From positions 1,342,501-1,406,500 of the forward strand of contig NZ_CP091037.1 in NCBI RefSeq assembly GCF_021534965.1: a stretch of DNA of 64,000 bases. The letters are read 5' to 3'. The notes under the pieces are model-generated. The model did no database searches. It had not been told where the DNA came from and saw only the letters and a list, made by a program, of their open reading frames with translations. The stretch is from Muricauda sp. SCSIO 65647. GTDB lineage: Bacteria; Bacteroidota; Bacteroidia; Flavobacteriales; Flavobacteriaceae. Positions 51,271 through 59,012 of the stretch are shown here, piece by piece (position 1 is the stretch's first letter; each line of letters opens with the position of its first letter). Position numbers and translations under genes: made by a program.

Positions 51271-52218
51271 TCAGGTCAGGTCGAAATGCTCCATATAGCG
51301 ATGATATAGGTGCCCAGCCTGTAGATATGCCGACTGCGGACTCATAAAATGCGAAAATTCAAAAGTAATGGCCTTTTCGCAACCTACTTTTTGGGCCGCC
51401 TTCAGCTTCAGCAACAGTTTTTCAAATTTGATGGGCATGAACTTGATGGGCATATCCCTATCGAACGATTCGATGTTCGTCCAAGAGGTCAGGTCATGCT
51501 TGTCTGCCAGTTCTTTGTTTATTCGCAGATAGTCTTCGAGCTCGTGGTAATCGACATGACCATCTTGAAAGGCAACGATATCGATAGCTCCTTTGATACC
51601 GTCAAAAATCTCGTTCCATTCGTGCCGATGTTCTTCCAAAGAGACCGCATTCGGTTTCTTGAGTGTGCTATCAGCGGCCAAGACCGCTTTTTTTCCATCG
51701 ATCCATGGTGAGATGAAAACGGGCAGTCCGCCGCTCACATTTTTGCACTCTTTGCCAAGACGGGCAATCGTGTCAATGGCCCCTTTGGTTTTTCTGCTCA
51801 GCTCTAAACCCAAATACCAACCCTTGAACGATGCATGGTGGCCGTATTGTTGATAGGCTTCTTCAATGACAAAAAGGTTATCGTCAAGTTCTCGTGCCAT
51901 ATCGCCCGTTTGCCAGTATTCTCCACTATCGTAGGTACCGAAATAGAATTCCATACCATGCTTGTCCGCCAGCTCCAAAAACAATGCTACCAAATCAATG
52001 GGCGGCTCATAGCACCCTCTTTTGTTCATCAGGTATTTTGATGGGTATGACAAGAACCGTTGATAGCCTGAACGGATCAAGACCACCGTTTTAATGCCCA
52101 TTTTGGCCATATGGCCGAAATCGGCCTCCCACTCTTTTCTGCCCCAGTTTTGATGGGGAATGTCATGGCTGATCTCATCTAAAAAAGTACCGCTTATCAA
52201 TAGTGGGTCTTGTGGCAT
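51271..52218 (-). CDS. DUF4434-type TIM-barrel protein
   Basis: This 315-residue protein resembles DUF4434 (PF14488): ISGTFLDEISHDIPHQNW at the start, MGIKTVVLIRSGY, FYFGTYDSGEYW, and GWYLGLELSRKTKG. A barrel fold with conserved acidic residues (E in LGLELS, D in FQDGHVD) suggests a glycoside hydrolase-like enzyme. No signal peptide is seen, so it may be cytoplasmic. Its start shares one base with the symporter stop, so the two are coupled. Confidence 0.78.
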   Translation of the reverse strand: MPQDPLLISGTFLDEISHDIPHQNWGRKEWEADFGHMAKMGIKTVVLIRSGYQRFLSYPSKYLMNKRGCYEPPIDLVALFLELADKHGMEFYFGTYDSGEYWQTGDMARELDDNLFVIEEAYQQYGHHASFKGWYLGLELSRKTKGAIDTIARLGKECKNVSGGLPVFISPWIDGKKAVLAADSTLKKPNAVSLEEHRHEWNEIFDGIKGAIDIVAFQDGHVDYHELEDYLRINKELADKHDLTSWTNIESFDRDMPIKFMPIKFEKLLLKLKAAQKVGCEKAITFEFSHFMSPQSAYLQAGHLYHRYMEHFDLT

Positions 52219-54047
52219 TAGGAAACATTTTTAAGGTTGTTCCACCAATATTTTTTCAAAAAATAACTCGTTAAGATCAAAACAGCGCACCAAATGATCA
52301 TTTCCGTGTTTTCGCGTAACATGAAGTAGATCGGGATCACCACTTGGGCCATTTGCCAAATGATGCCGATGACGATATTGAAACTATCCCTTTTAAAATC
52401 TTTATTGGGCAGAAAGGAAGGGTCTTCTGCCATGACCTCCCTTTTGATGGGGCCCCAAAGACCCCAAGGTCTGGTCTTTCGATAAAAATCCTTTACCTGT
52501 TGCCTATTGGGCAAGGGTTCGAGGTAAGTGCCGATGATACATCCTAAAAGCGAAAACAATAGAATGATGGGGAACACGAAAATATCGACATATTCAGAAA
52601 AAAAGAACAGTTTGACCGTAGAAGCGACAAGACCGAACAACATGCCCCAAAAATAGCCGTGACCCGTAAACCGCCACCAAACCCATTTCAACACATTGGC
52701 CGCCACATAGCCCCCATAGAGTGCAGAACTCAACCACAGGATCAGTTCGTTCAGCGAACTGGCGTTAAAGCCAAAAATGATGCCCACCACTACCAAAAGC
52801 AAAGACGACAGAATGCTATAGTTCACCAATCGCCTGTCTGATGCCCCCGGATTGATATATTTTTTATAGATGTCGTTGACTATGTAGGCGGGCGCTGAAT
52901 TGACGAAAGCCGCAAAGGTGCCCATAAAAGCGGCCAGAAACCCTGCGAGCATAAGGCCTTTCAAACCTACGGGCAGAAACTTGTTGATCGCCATCGGCAG
53001 CACCTGTTCAAAATCAATGGTATCGCCCATGGCCATGAGCTCGGGACCCAAAAAGACCAGAGCCAAGACGGTAAAACCGATGATCATGAAGTAGCGGGGC
53101 ACAAAGAGCACGCAAATTGTTAAAAAACTCATCTTGGCAGCATCCGCAGGGTTTTTGGCCGCCAAAATCCGCTGCATGTCGTAGCTGGGAACAGGGCCTG
53201 CCGTAGAGGCCAAAATTCCTTTCAGTACCATCAACACGAACAACAGACCGAACAGGTCGAAACCATCTTTGGCAATTTTATTGTTGACCTGCGGAAAGGC
53301 GCTGTTGCTCCAATCAAGGTTGAGGTTCCATCCGAAGAAAAGGTCTTTCCAACCATTGGGCACGATTTTATCGATCTCGCCCGCATCGACCATATTGTAG
53401 GCAATAATGCCCACACCGATACAGGCTATGGTCATGACAAAAAACTGCATCACCTCTGTGGCCACCACACTGTGCATACCGCCCTTGATGGTGTAAAGTG
53501 AAGTGAGGCCGCACACGATCAGGGCATAGCTCTTGGCCGATGAGACCTGATAGCCTAGAAAATCAAATGCCAAATCCCAAGGTAAAATAGACGTACAGTA
53601 CTTGCCGATGCCCTCAAAAAAATAGGCGATGAACCCCAATACACTAATGACCGCAAAGATGACAATGATGATATGTGACAACTTGGCCCCTTTGCCGTCA
53701 CCAAAGCGAAAGGTTATCCATTCGGCTCCCGTCATGACACTTGAGCGGCGCATCCAAATGGCTAGGTATACGAATACGAACACTTGGTTCCACACGGGCC
53801 AAAGCCATGGTAACCAGGCACTTTTTAGTCCGTATACAAAAAGGATGCCCACTGTCCACATGGTACCCGAGATATCGAACATGCCCGAGGCATTGCTCAA
53901 CCCCAAATAGTACCAGGGCAATTGGTTGCCCCCCAAGAAATACGATTCCAGGTTTTTCGAGGCGCGTTTTGAAAGATAGAAGCCAAGCCCCAATACCCCA
54001 ACGACATAGGCGGCTACTATGGCGATGTCCCAAAAGGAAAGCGTCAT
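52218..54047 (-). CDS. Sodium:solute symporter (SSS family)
   Basis: This 609-residue membrane protein has about thirteen or more helices with the SSS family features: YFLGGNQLPWYYLGLSNASG near residue 36, and GMHSVVATEVMQFFVMT with the conserved stretch in the middle. It should import a sugar or sugar acid with sodium. It is the first gene of the minus-strand operon (symporter, DUF4434, AGE, GHL10, FAD oxidoreductase, sulfatase). The solute is unknown. Confidence 0.9.
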   Translation of the reverse strand: MTLSFWDIAIVAAYVVGVLGLGFYLSKRASKNLESYFLGGNQLPWYYLGLSNASGMFDISGTMWTVGILFVYGLKSAWLPWLWPVWNQVFVFVYLAIWMRRSSVMTGAEWITFRFGDGKGAKLSHIIIVIFAVISVLGFIAYFFEGIGKYCTSILPWDLAFDFLGYQVSSAKSYALIVCGLTSLYTIKGGMHSVVATEVMQFFVMTIACIGVGIIAYNMVDAGEIDKIVPNGWKDLFFGWNLNLDWSNSAFPQVNNKIAKDGFDLFGLLFVLMVLKGILASTAGPVPSYDMQRILAAKNPADAAKMSFLTICVLFVPRYFMIIGFTVLALVFLGPELMAMGDTIDFEQVLPMAINKFLPVGLKGLMLAGFLAAFMGTFAAFVNSAPAYIVNDIYKKYINPGASDRRLVNYSILSSLLLVVVGIIFGFNASSLNELILWLSSALYGGYVAANVLKWVWWRFTGHGYFWGMLFGLVASTVKLFFFSEYVDIFVFPIILLFSLLGCIIGTYLEPLPNRQQVKDFYRKTRPWGLWGPIKREVMAEDPSFLPNKDFKRDSFNIVIGIIWQMAQVVIPIYFMLRENTEMIIWCAVLILTSYFLKKYWWNNLKNVS

Positions 54048-54398
54048 ACGGTTGGTTTTTGTTTTTCAGCGCCATCTATTGTATATAATTAGAGGGCAGC
54101 ATAAAATATTCTACTGGTTTTTCTCTTTTGACATCACCTTTATACCGGTCTACAAACTCGCCGTCGGGATTTGTCGCTCACAAAATATAAAAACTTGCCA
54201 AGCCTACCTAACATTGGTCTGACAACCAAAAAATGCTTGACAAGATCAAAAACCTGATTGAAGATTTTGGACCCAAAAATGAAAACAGTCGTTTTCATCT
54301 ATTTTATTGCTATTTTGGGTGCATAGAGCTACATTTTGCCTCTACATAAATAATTTGAAGGCAAGCGAAAAAATTAGAACTAAATCGAACTCAATACA
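54048..54398. other. Intergenic region between divergent symporter and glycosyltransferase genes
   Basis: These 351 bp hold the divergent promoter area. An inverted repeat TTGGT-N6-ACCAA (54214-54229) contains the 8-mer TGGTCTGA, which also occurs at 24057-24064 before the fucose regulator. A 38-codon frame (54233-54349) is listed separately. No clear TTTG-N19-TAnnTTTG pair was found on either strand. Confidence 0.4.
54233..54349 (+). CDS. Possible 38-aa ORF, doubtful
   Basis: An ATG frame reads MLDKIKNLIEDFGPKNENSR and then a hydrophobic, Phe-, Cys- and Tyr-rich end, stopping at TAA 54347-54349, 49 bp before the glycosyltransferase gene. The first half looks like a normal helix. No ribosome-binding site was seen, and the length is within what chance allows. 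It may be a leader, a fragment or nothing. Confidence 0.2.
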   Translation: MLDKIKNLIEDFGPKNENSRFHLFYCYFGCIELHFAST

Positions 54399-55619
54399 AT
54401 GCTTCAAAAAATAATAGCATCCAGCCCGAAAGAAGTTGATTTGACCAATGAAGGGCATTCACTAAAAATCACCGAAACGGTGGAATCACTCTTAGAAACG
54501 TACAGTATTTCTGAGCTAGAGAAAATAGAAGACCAGTTGATCGGCAAAAATGATGCTTCACTCGTTTTTATTTTGCTTGCCCTGAAAATTGCAAAGTCGA
54601 AACTATTGGTGTCAAAAACAACAGAACCGCTGTTGATCTCAGTGGTCTTCGCTGTCTATAAAGAACACAATAGAATCTTAAAAAACAGTGAACATCCGCA
54701 TGGAGAAGATTTTCTTATAAAGAAAGTAAAACAACTGCAATGGCTGTTTGAAAACCAACCACTGATTACATGGGAGTTAATCATTGTAGATGACGGTTGT
54801 CCAGAACAAAGTGGAAAAATAGCACAAGACATCATCGACAAGAATGCATTGAATGACCAAGCCCGGGTTTTATTCTTGGCTGACGCTATCGAACAAAAAC
54901 ACCCGATTGCAAAACCAATGAATTCAACGAAAGACAGTCAGAAAGGGGGTTCAATAGTGTATGGCATGTGGAATGCGGTTCAACAAAAAAAGGTAAAGAA
55001 CCAAATAGTCATCTATACAGATGCCGACCTTTCCACACATTTGGGGCAACTTATGCTTTTGGTCGAACCTTTATTGAATGAAAATAAATTGGCCGCCATT
55101 GGTTCACGGAGAGAAAAAAATTCAGTCGTTATAAAAAAGGGAGCAAGAAACAATCGGGGCAAGCTATTTATTTATCTATGGAAGAGATTGATCCCTAATT
55201 TAGGCAATATAGTCGATACCCAATGCGGGTTCAAGGCATTTAAGGCTGATGTTATTCCGTATATCATCGATGACCTTATAGAAAAAAAGTTTGCCTTTGA
55301 CATAGAATTACTGCTTAAAACGGCACTGTACAAAAAAGGGGCAATAACCAAAGTTGCCATTGCATGGATAGATAGTGAAGAGGCATCGACCACGACAGAT
55401 CTTCAACCTTATCTCCCCATGTTAAAAGCAATAGCAATGATGAACAAAAGGTATTTCCCAAAAGAGGGACAACCTAACGAATTTGCATCCTTTATCGATT
55501 CACTTACAGAAGAAGAATTTAAAAATATATTGAACAATATCCCTCCAGATATCATAAACAGAAATCCCGATGAATTCACCGCTTATGACAAAGTAAGGGT
55601 TGAAGATTTTTTAAGTTAG
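54399..55619 (+). CDS. GT2-type glycosyltransferase
   Basis: This 406-residue protein has an N-terminal extension of about 75 residues and then a GT2 domain: LISVVFAVYKEHN near residue 77, WELIIVDDGCPEQ near 125, YTDADLS (the DxD metal site) near 205, and DTQCGFKAF near 275. It resembles dolichyl-phosphate-mannose-type transferases. No membrane helix is seen. The long extension is unusual, and the acceptor is unknown. It opens an A+T-rich block that differs from the neighbouring operons. Confidence 0.82.
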   Translation: MLQKIIASSPKEVDLTNEGHSLKITETVESLLETYSISELEKIEDQLIGKNDASLVFILLALKIAKSKLLVSKTTEPLLISVVFAVYKEHNRILKNSEHPHGEDFLIKKVKQLQWLFENQPLITWELIIVDDGCPEQSGKIAQDIIDKNALNDQARVLFLADAIEQKHPIAKPMNSTKDSQKGGSIVYGMWNAVQQKKVKNQIVIYTDADLSTHLGQLMLLVEPLLNENKLAAIGSRREKNSVVIKKGARNNRGKLFIYLWKRLIPNLGNIVDTQCGFKAFKADVIPYIIDDLIEKKFAFDIELLLKTALYKKGAITKVAIAWIDSEEASTTTDLQPYLPMLKAIAMMNKRYFPKEGQPNEFASFIDSLTEEEFKNILNNIPPDIINRNPDEFTAYDKVRVEDFLS

Positions 55620-55666
55620 GAATCATATCCGAGACTATTGGCGATAATTCATGAAAAGGAGCAAAA

Positions 55667-56455
55667 ATGAAACTTGAACTCTATCAAATAGATGCATTTA
55701 CCGATAAGACATTCGGAGGTAATCCGGCTTGTGTCGTTCCCTTAAATGATTGGTTGCCTGATGAAATATTATTAAAAATTGCTAAAGAAAATGCGGTGGC
55801 AGAAACAGCATTTTTTGTTGAAAGAAGTGATAAAATACATTTACGCTGGTTTACGCCAGAAATTGAAATGGATTTATGTGGGCATGCAACACTTGCGACT
55901 GCCCATTGCTTAAAGTCGATTTTAAACTATCCAAAAGACAAAATGGTCTTTGAGACACAGAGTGGGGATTTAACCGTGTCCGTAAAAAACGATCTATATC
56001 ATTTAGACTTCCCATCACGTATGCCCATTTCAGCTGAGCTACCTGATATAATTAGAAAATCACTAAATATAGAACCGAAGGAAGTTTACAGATCAAGAGA
56101 CTATATGTTGGTCTACGACACGGAGCAAGAGATTGAGAACATCAAGGTTGACAGACAAGTATTTGACCAAATAAATCTTGATCCAGATGGGGTAATCGTA
56201 ACAGCAAAAGGAGAAAGTTGTGATTTTGTTTCAAGATTTTTTACACCACAAGCGTCGATTTTGGAAGACCCGGTAACCGGTTCAGCACATTGCTCATTAA
56301 TTCCATTTTGGTCATCAAGGCTTGGGAAGAACAAGTTAGATGCAGTACAACTCTCAGATAGGGTCGGGAAACTATATTGCCAAAACAAAAAAGACAGGGT
56401 AATAATAAGTGGAAAAGCAAAAACTTATTCGATCGGAAACTTATGGACAGAATAA
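55667..56455 (+). CDS. PhzF family isomerase
   Basis: This 262-residue protein has the PhzF signature: YQIDAFTDKTFGGNPACVV at the start, ENAVAETAFF with the catalytic Glu, EMDLCGHATLATAH, and the second-half EDPVTGSAHCSLIP. The family catalyses small isomerisations, best known in phenazine synthesis, but most members are of unknown role. It follows the glycosyltransferase gene by 47 bp and has the same A-rich codon use. Confidence 0.9.
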   Translation: MKLELYQIDAFTDKTFGGNPACVVPLNDWLPDEILLKIAKENAVAETAFFVERSDKIHLRWFTPEIEMDLCGHATLATAHCLKSILNYPKDKMVFETQSGDLTVSVKNDLYHLDFPSRMPISAELPDIIRKSLNIEPKEVYRSRDYMLVYDTEQEIENIKVDRQVFDQINLDPDGVIVTAKGESCDFVSRFFTPQASILEDPVTGSAHCSLIPFWSSRLGKNKLDAVQLSDRVGKLYCQNKKDRVIISGKAKTYSIGNLWTE

Positions 56456-56490
56456 AACTATCGCCAACAGAGGCCATAATTTATACGCTC

Positions 56491-56516
56491 AATGGGCTGG
56501 CAGGCACCAGCCCATT
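56491..56516. terminator. Strong hairpin after the PhzF gene
   Basis: AATGGGCTGG (56491-56500), a six-base loop CAGGCA, and CCAGCCCATT (56507-56516) form a perfect 10-bp stem, 35 bp after the PhzF stop. No T-run follows on either side, so it is not a textbook terminator; it may stop transcription, protect the mRNA end or be a scar of a mobile repeat. Confidence 0.5.
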
Positions 56517-56599
56517 AATCCCCTGATATTACACACTGATAAAGGATTAAATAGTAGTGAAGAAAATACAATCATTAAAAACAATTGACCAACAAAACA

Positions 56600-57712
56600 A
56601 TGAAGCATACATTTCTCTTCTTTAGTTGCATAGGTGTTTTATTATGTTCATGTAATGTTGACATAAAAAAAGAAAACACTTCAAAACCACCGACCAAGAA
56701 CACAAAAAAAATAGAATTGGACATCAAAGAGGCTAACCGGCTTACTGAATTACCGCTTGGCTGTATTCAAAATCCACTTCCCTATAAGTCAGGATTGGTA
56801 TTGGCAAAGGAAAGCGATTTGGCAATGCCCGTGGATCACCATCCTGCTTTCTATGGTTGCTTTGACTGGCATTCTGCGGTACATGGTCATTGGTCATTGG
56901 TCTATTTGTTAAAAAACTTCCCTGACCTAGCCAAAAAAGAAGAAGCGATCAGAATGCTTGACGAAAATCTTACCGCTCAAAACATCGAGAAAGAAGTGGC
57001 TTATTTCTCATTGAATCGAGAAAGCAAGTCTTTCGAAAGATTATATGGCTGGGCTTGGCTGCTCAAACTTCAAGAAGAGCTGTTCACTTGGGATAATCCC
57101 TTAGCTCAAAAGTGGTACAATAACCTAAAACCGTTAGAAGATTACATTTCAAATGCCTACATAGAATATCTTCCAAAATTGGTCTACCCCATTAGGGTGG
57201 GTACGCATACCAACACTGCTTTTGGAATCAGTTTTGCCTATGACTACGCACAAACAGTAGGAAATAATGCTTTGGCCAACGCAATCAAAGAAGCCGCAAT
57301 TCGATTCTATAGCAATGACAAAGATTGCCCAATAAATTGGGAACCCAGTGGACATGATTTCCTCTCACCTTGTTTGCAAGAAATTGACATTATGCGCAAA
57401 GTGCTTTCTGAGGAAGAATTTGAAAAATGGTCCAAAGCGTTTTTGCCTTCTTTATTCAATCAAAACCTTTCTCTCAGTCCTGGAAAAGTAAAAGATCGTT
57501 CTGATGGTCATCTAGTTCATTTAGATGGAGTGAATTTCTCAAGAGCTTGGTGTCTCTACCCATTGAAAGACAATGTCAATGCTTACAATTTAGCAAACGA
57601 ACATTTAGATTACTCACTTTCCAAAATCACGGATGGAGATTATGCAGGGCAACATTGGCTGGGCTCATTTGCATTGTATGCCTTCAAAACGAAAATCGAA
57701 GCACAGCAATAA
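56600..57712 (+). CDS. DUF2891 lipoprotein
   Basis: This 370-residue protein has a lipoprotein signal (VLLCSC) and matches DUF2891: HHPAFYGCFDWHSAVHGHW near residue 87, LYGWAWLLKLQEEL, and DGHLVHLDGVNFSRAWCL. The fold appears to be all-helical, as in (alpha/alpha)6 glycan enzymes, but its reaction is unknown. ATG 56600 is preferred over a TTG at 56585. It sits behind the hairpin 56491-56516. Confidence 0.85.
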   Translation: MKHTFLFFSCIGVLLCSCNVDIKKENTSKPPTKNTKKIELDIKEANRLTELPLGCIQNPLPYKSGLVLAKESDLAMPVDHHPAFYGCFDWHSAVHGHWSLVYLLKNFPDLAKKEEAIRMLDENLTAQNIEKEVAYFSLNRESKSFERLYGWAWLLKLQEELFTWDNPLAQKWYNNLKPLEDYISNAYIEYLPKLVYPIRVGTHTNTAFGISFAYDYAQTVGNNALANAIKEAAIRFYSNDKDCPINWEPSGHDFLSPCLQEIDIMRKVLSEEEFEKWSKAFLPSLFNQNLSLSPGKVKDRSDGHLVHLDGVNFSRAWCLYPLKDNVNAYNLANEHLDYSLSKITDGDYAGQHWLGSFALYAFKTKIEAQQ

Positions 57713-57729
57713 ACCAACGCTAAAATCCC

Positions 57730-57743
57730 GTAACTTAGGTCAT
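57730..57743 (+). promoter_or_regulatory. Possible Crp/Fnr-type site before the SnoaL-like gene
   Basis: GTAACTTAGGTCAT has one GTAAC half and one GTCAT half around TTAG, a hybrid of the sulfur-block sites and the site at 58488. It lies 42 bp before the lipoprotein ATG at 57785. A TA at the right distance (57767) is not followed by TTTG, so support is weaker than for the other sites. Confidence 0.4.
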
Positions 57744-57784
57744 AAGAACCATAAGCCATCAAAAAATAACCAACCCACAAAAAA

Positions 57785-58324
57785 ATGGACCGAAAAAGTA
57801 GTTATCTGCCAGTTTTAATGTTGTTGACCCTATTGTTTTCCTGTAAAAACCAAACAGTGGACATTGAGAAAGAAAGGCAAAATGCCGTTGAGGAATACAT
57901 CGCTAAATCAGAAACCGATCGACAACAAAAGTTAGCTGTAATCGAGAAATTTTATGGCGTATTTGCAACAGGAGATATGTCGGTCTTACCAGAAATTTTG
58001 GCCGAAAACTATACCCAATACCCAGCAGACCCAGGCCAGACACCTGACATTGAAGGATTCATCAAACATGCCCAAGACTTTGAAAATATGTTTTCCGATC
58101 TAAAAGGCAAGCCTTCCCATATCTTGGTCGATAACGATCTGGTCTTTGTACGAAGTGAATTGAAAGTGACACACTCTGGCAAGGCCTTTGATATACCTGC
58201 AACCAACCGACGCATCAAGATTACCGCTTTTGATCTGCACCATTTCAATGAAGAAGGAAAAATTGACAAAACCTGGCATTTAGAAGATTTTTGGGGAGCA
58301 TATTCGCAAATAAGCGCTGAATGA
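57785..58324 (+). CDS. SnoaL-like/NTF2-fold lipoprotein
   Basis: This 179-residue protein has a lipoprotein signal (LLFSCKN) and an NTF2-like domain of the ester cyclase/SnoaL group: VIEKFYGVFATGDMSVLPEI, NYTQYPADPGQ, then FDLHHFNEEGKIDKTWHLED. Such domains bind small hydrophobic molecules or have polyketide-cyclase-like chemistry. Its role outside the cytoplasm is unknown. Its stop overlaps the ATG of a 53-codon frame by ATGA. Confidence 0.85.
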   Translation: MDRKSSYLPVLMLLTLLFSCKNQTVDIEKERQNAVEEYIAKSETDRQQKLAVIEKFYGVFATGDMSVLPEILAENYTQYPADPGQTPDIEGFIKHAQDFENMFSDLKGKPSHILVDNDLVFVRSELKVTHSGKAFDIPATNRRIKITAFDLHHFNEEGKIDKTWHLEDFWGAYSQISAE

Positions 58325-58482
58325 CGGTTTGCGGCCCTACTCGCTCGCTGCTCCGCAGATACCTTCACAGCTACATCATGGCCGAGCCCATTACCTCCAA
58401 TTTGAAAAATGAATTCGAAAATATCCCGGATATTTTTGACGGGTTACCTCTAGAAAAACGAAAAGCGTTTTGGCTTTTTTAA
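58321..58482 (+). CDS. Possible 53-aa ORF, perhaps a gene remnant
   Basis: The frame starts at an ATG overlapping the SnoaL-like stop (ATGA) and ends at TAA 58480-58482. Its first 19 residues are Arg-, Leu- and Tyr-rich, while the rest, with LKNEFENIPDIFDGLPLEKR, looks like a normal helical protein end. That second half, from the ATG at 58378, could be the tail of a lost gene, vaguely like the end of YdeI/OmpD-type proteins. Nothing confirms that it is translated. Confidence 0.25.
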   Translation: MTVCGPTRSLLRRYLHSYIMAEPITSNLKNEFENIPDIFDGLPLEKRKAFWLF

Positions 58483-58487
58483 GACAT

Positions 58488-58501
58488 ATGACTTAGGTCA
58501 T
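58488..58501 (+). promoter_or_regulatory. Crp/Fnr-type palindrome ATGAC-N4-GTCAT before the metal-efflux operon
   Basis: ATGACTTAGGTCAT is a perfect inverted repeat, extended by AT at both sides (58486-58503). TAATTTAG (58523-58530), close to TAnnTTTG, starts 28.5 bp from the centre, nearly the same geometry as in the sulfur block. The half-site has G where the GTAAC sites have A, so a related but different Crp/Fnr paralog may bind. Confidence 0.65.
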
Positions 58502-58539
58502 ATTAAAAAAATGAGATTTTCGTAATTTAGTTTTTGCGC

Positions 58540-58938
58540 ATGATACGTTTGGCTTCCATAGTGCTTTCAATACTCATACTTTCGCATAGCATTGGCTTTG
58601 ATGTGGATGAGTTGCTCAAATTGGACGAGCTTATGGAACATGCCCAATTTCATTCCTCGAAATATGGCGACAATTTCATTGTTTTCTTATCAAAGCACTA
58701 TGGAGAATTGCAAGATGAGCACAGCCAAGAACATCAAGATGAAAAAAAAGAACATGAACAACTCCCTTTTAACAACACATCATGTTCGCACGTGTTCACG
58801 GCCTTTGTTTTGAACAAGATCTACAGTCCGCTTTCAAAATCAGAGCAGGCCGTCAATACCTCTTCCAATTTCTTTTACACAGAACCTTTTTCCCTATTTG
58901 AAAAGGCCACTATTCTTCAACCTCCCAGACAAGCATAA
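58540..58938 (+). CDS. Small secreted His-rich protein before the CzcA gene
   Basis: This 132-residue protein has an N-terminal hydrophobic segment (MIRLASIVLSILILSHSIG), a His- and acid-rich middle (residues about 65-90, EHSQEHQDEKKEHEQLP), and a Cys-His pair in TSCSHVF. Metal binding is a fair guess from composition and from its place, 74 bp before a heavy-metal RND pump. ATG 58540 is used. I do not recognise a named family. Confidence 0.7.
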   Translation: MIRLASIVLSILILSHSIGFDVDELLKLDELMEHAQFHSSKYGDNFIVFLSKHYGELQDEHSQEHQDEKKEHEQLPFNNTSCSHVFTAFVLNKIYSPLSKSEQAVNTSSNFFYTEPFSLFEKATILQPPRQA

Positions 58939-59012
58939 TCTTCTTCTGATACGAGTCATTTTTTAACAAGCTATTGCTGCTGCATAGCTTTAAAACTTTC
59001 TATCTAAAGATC

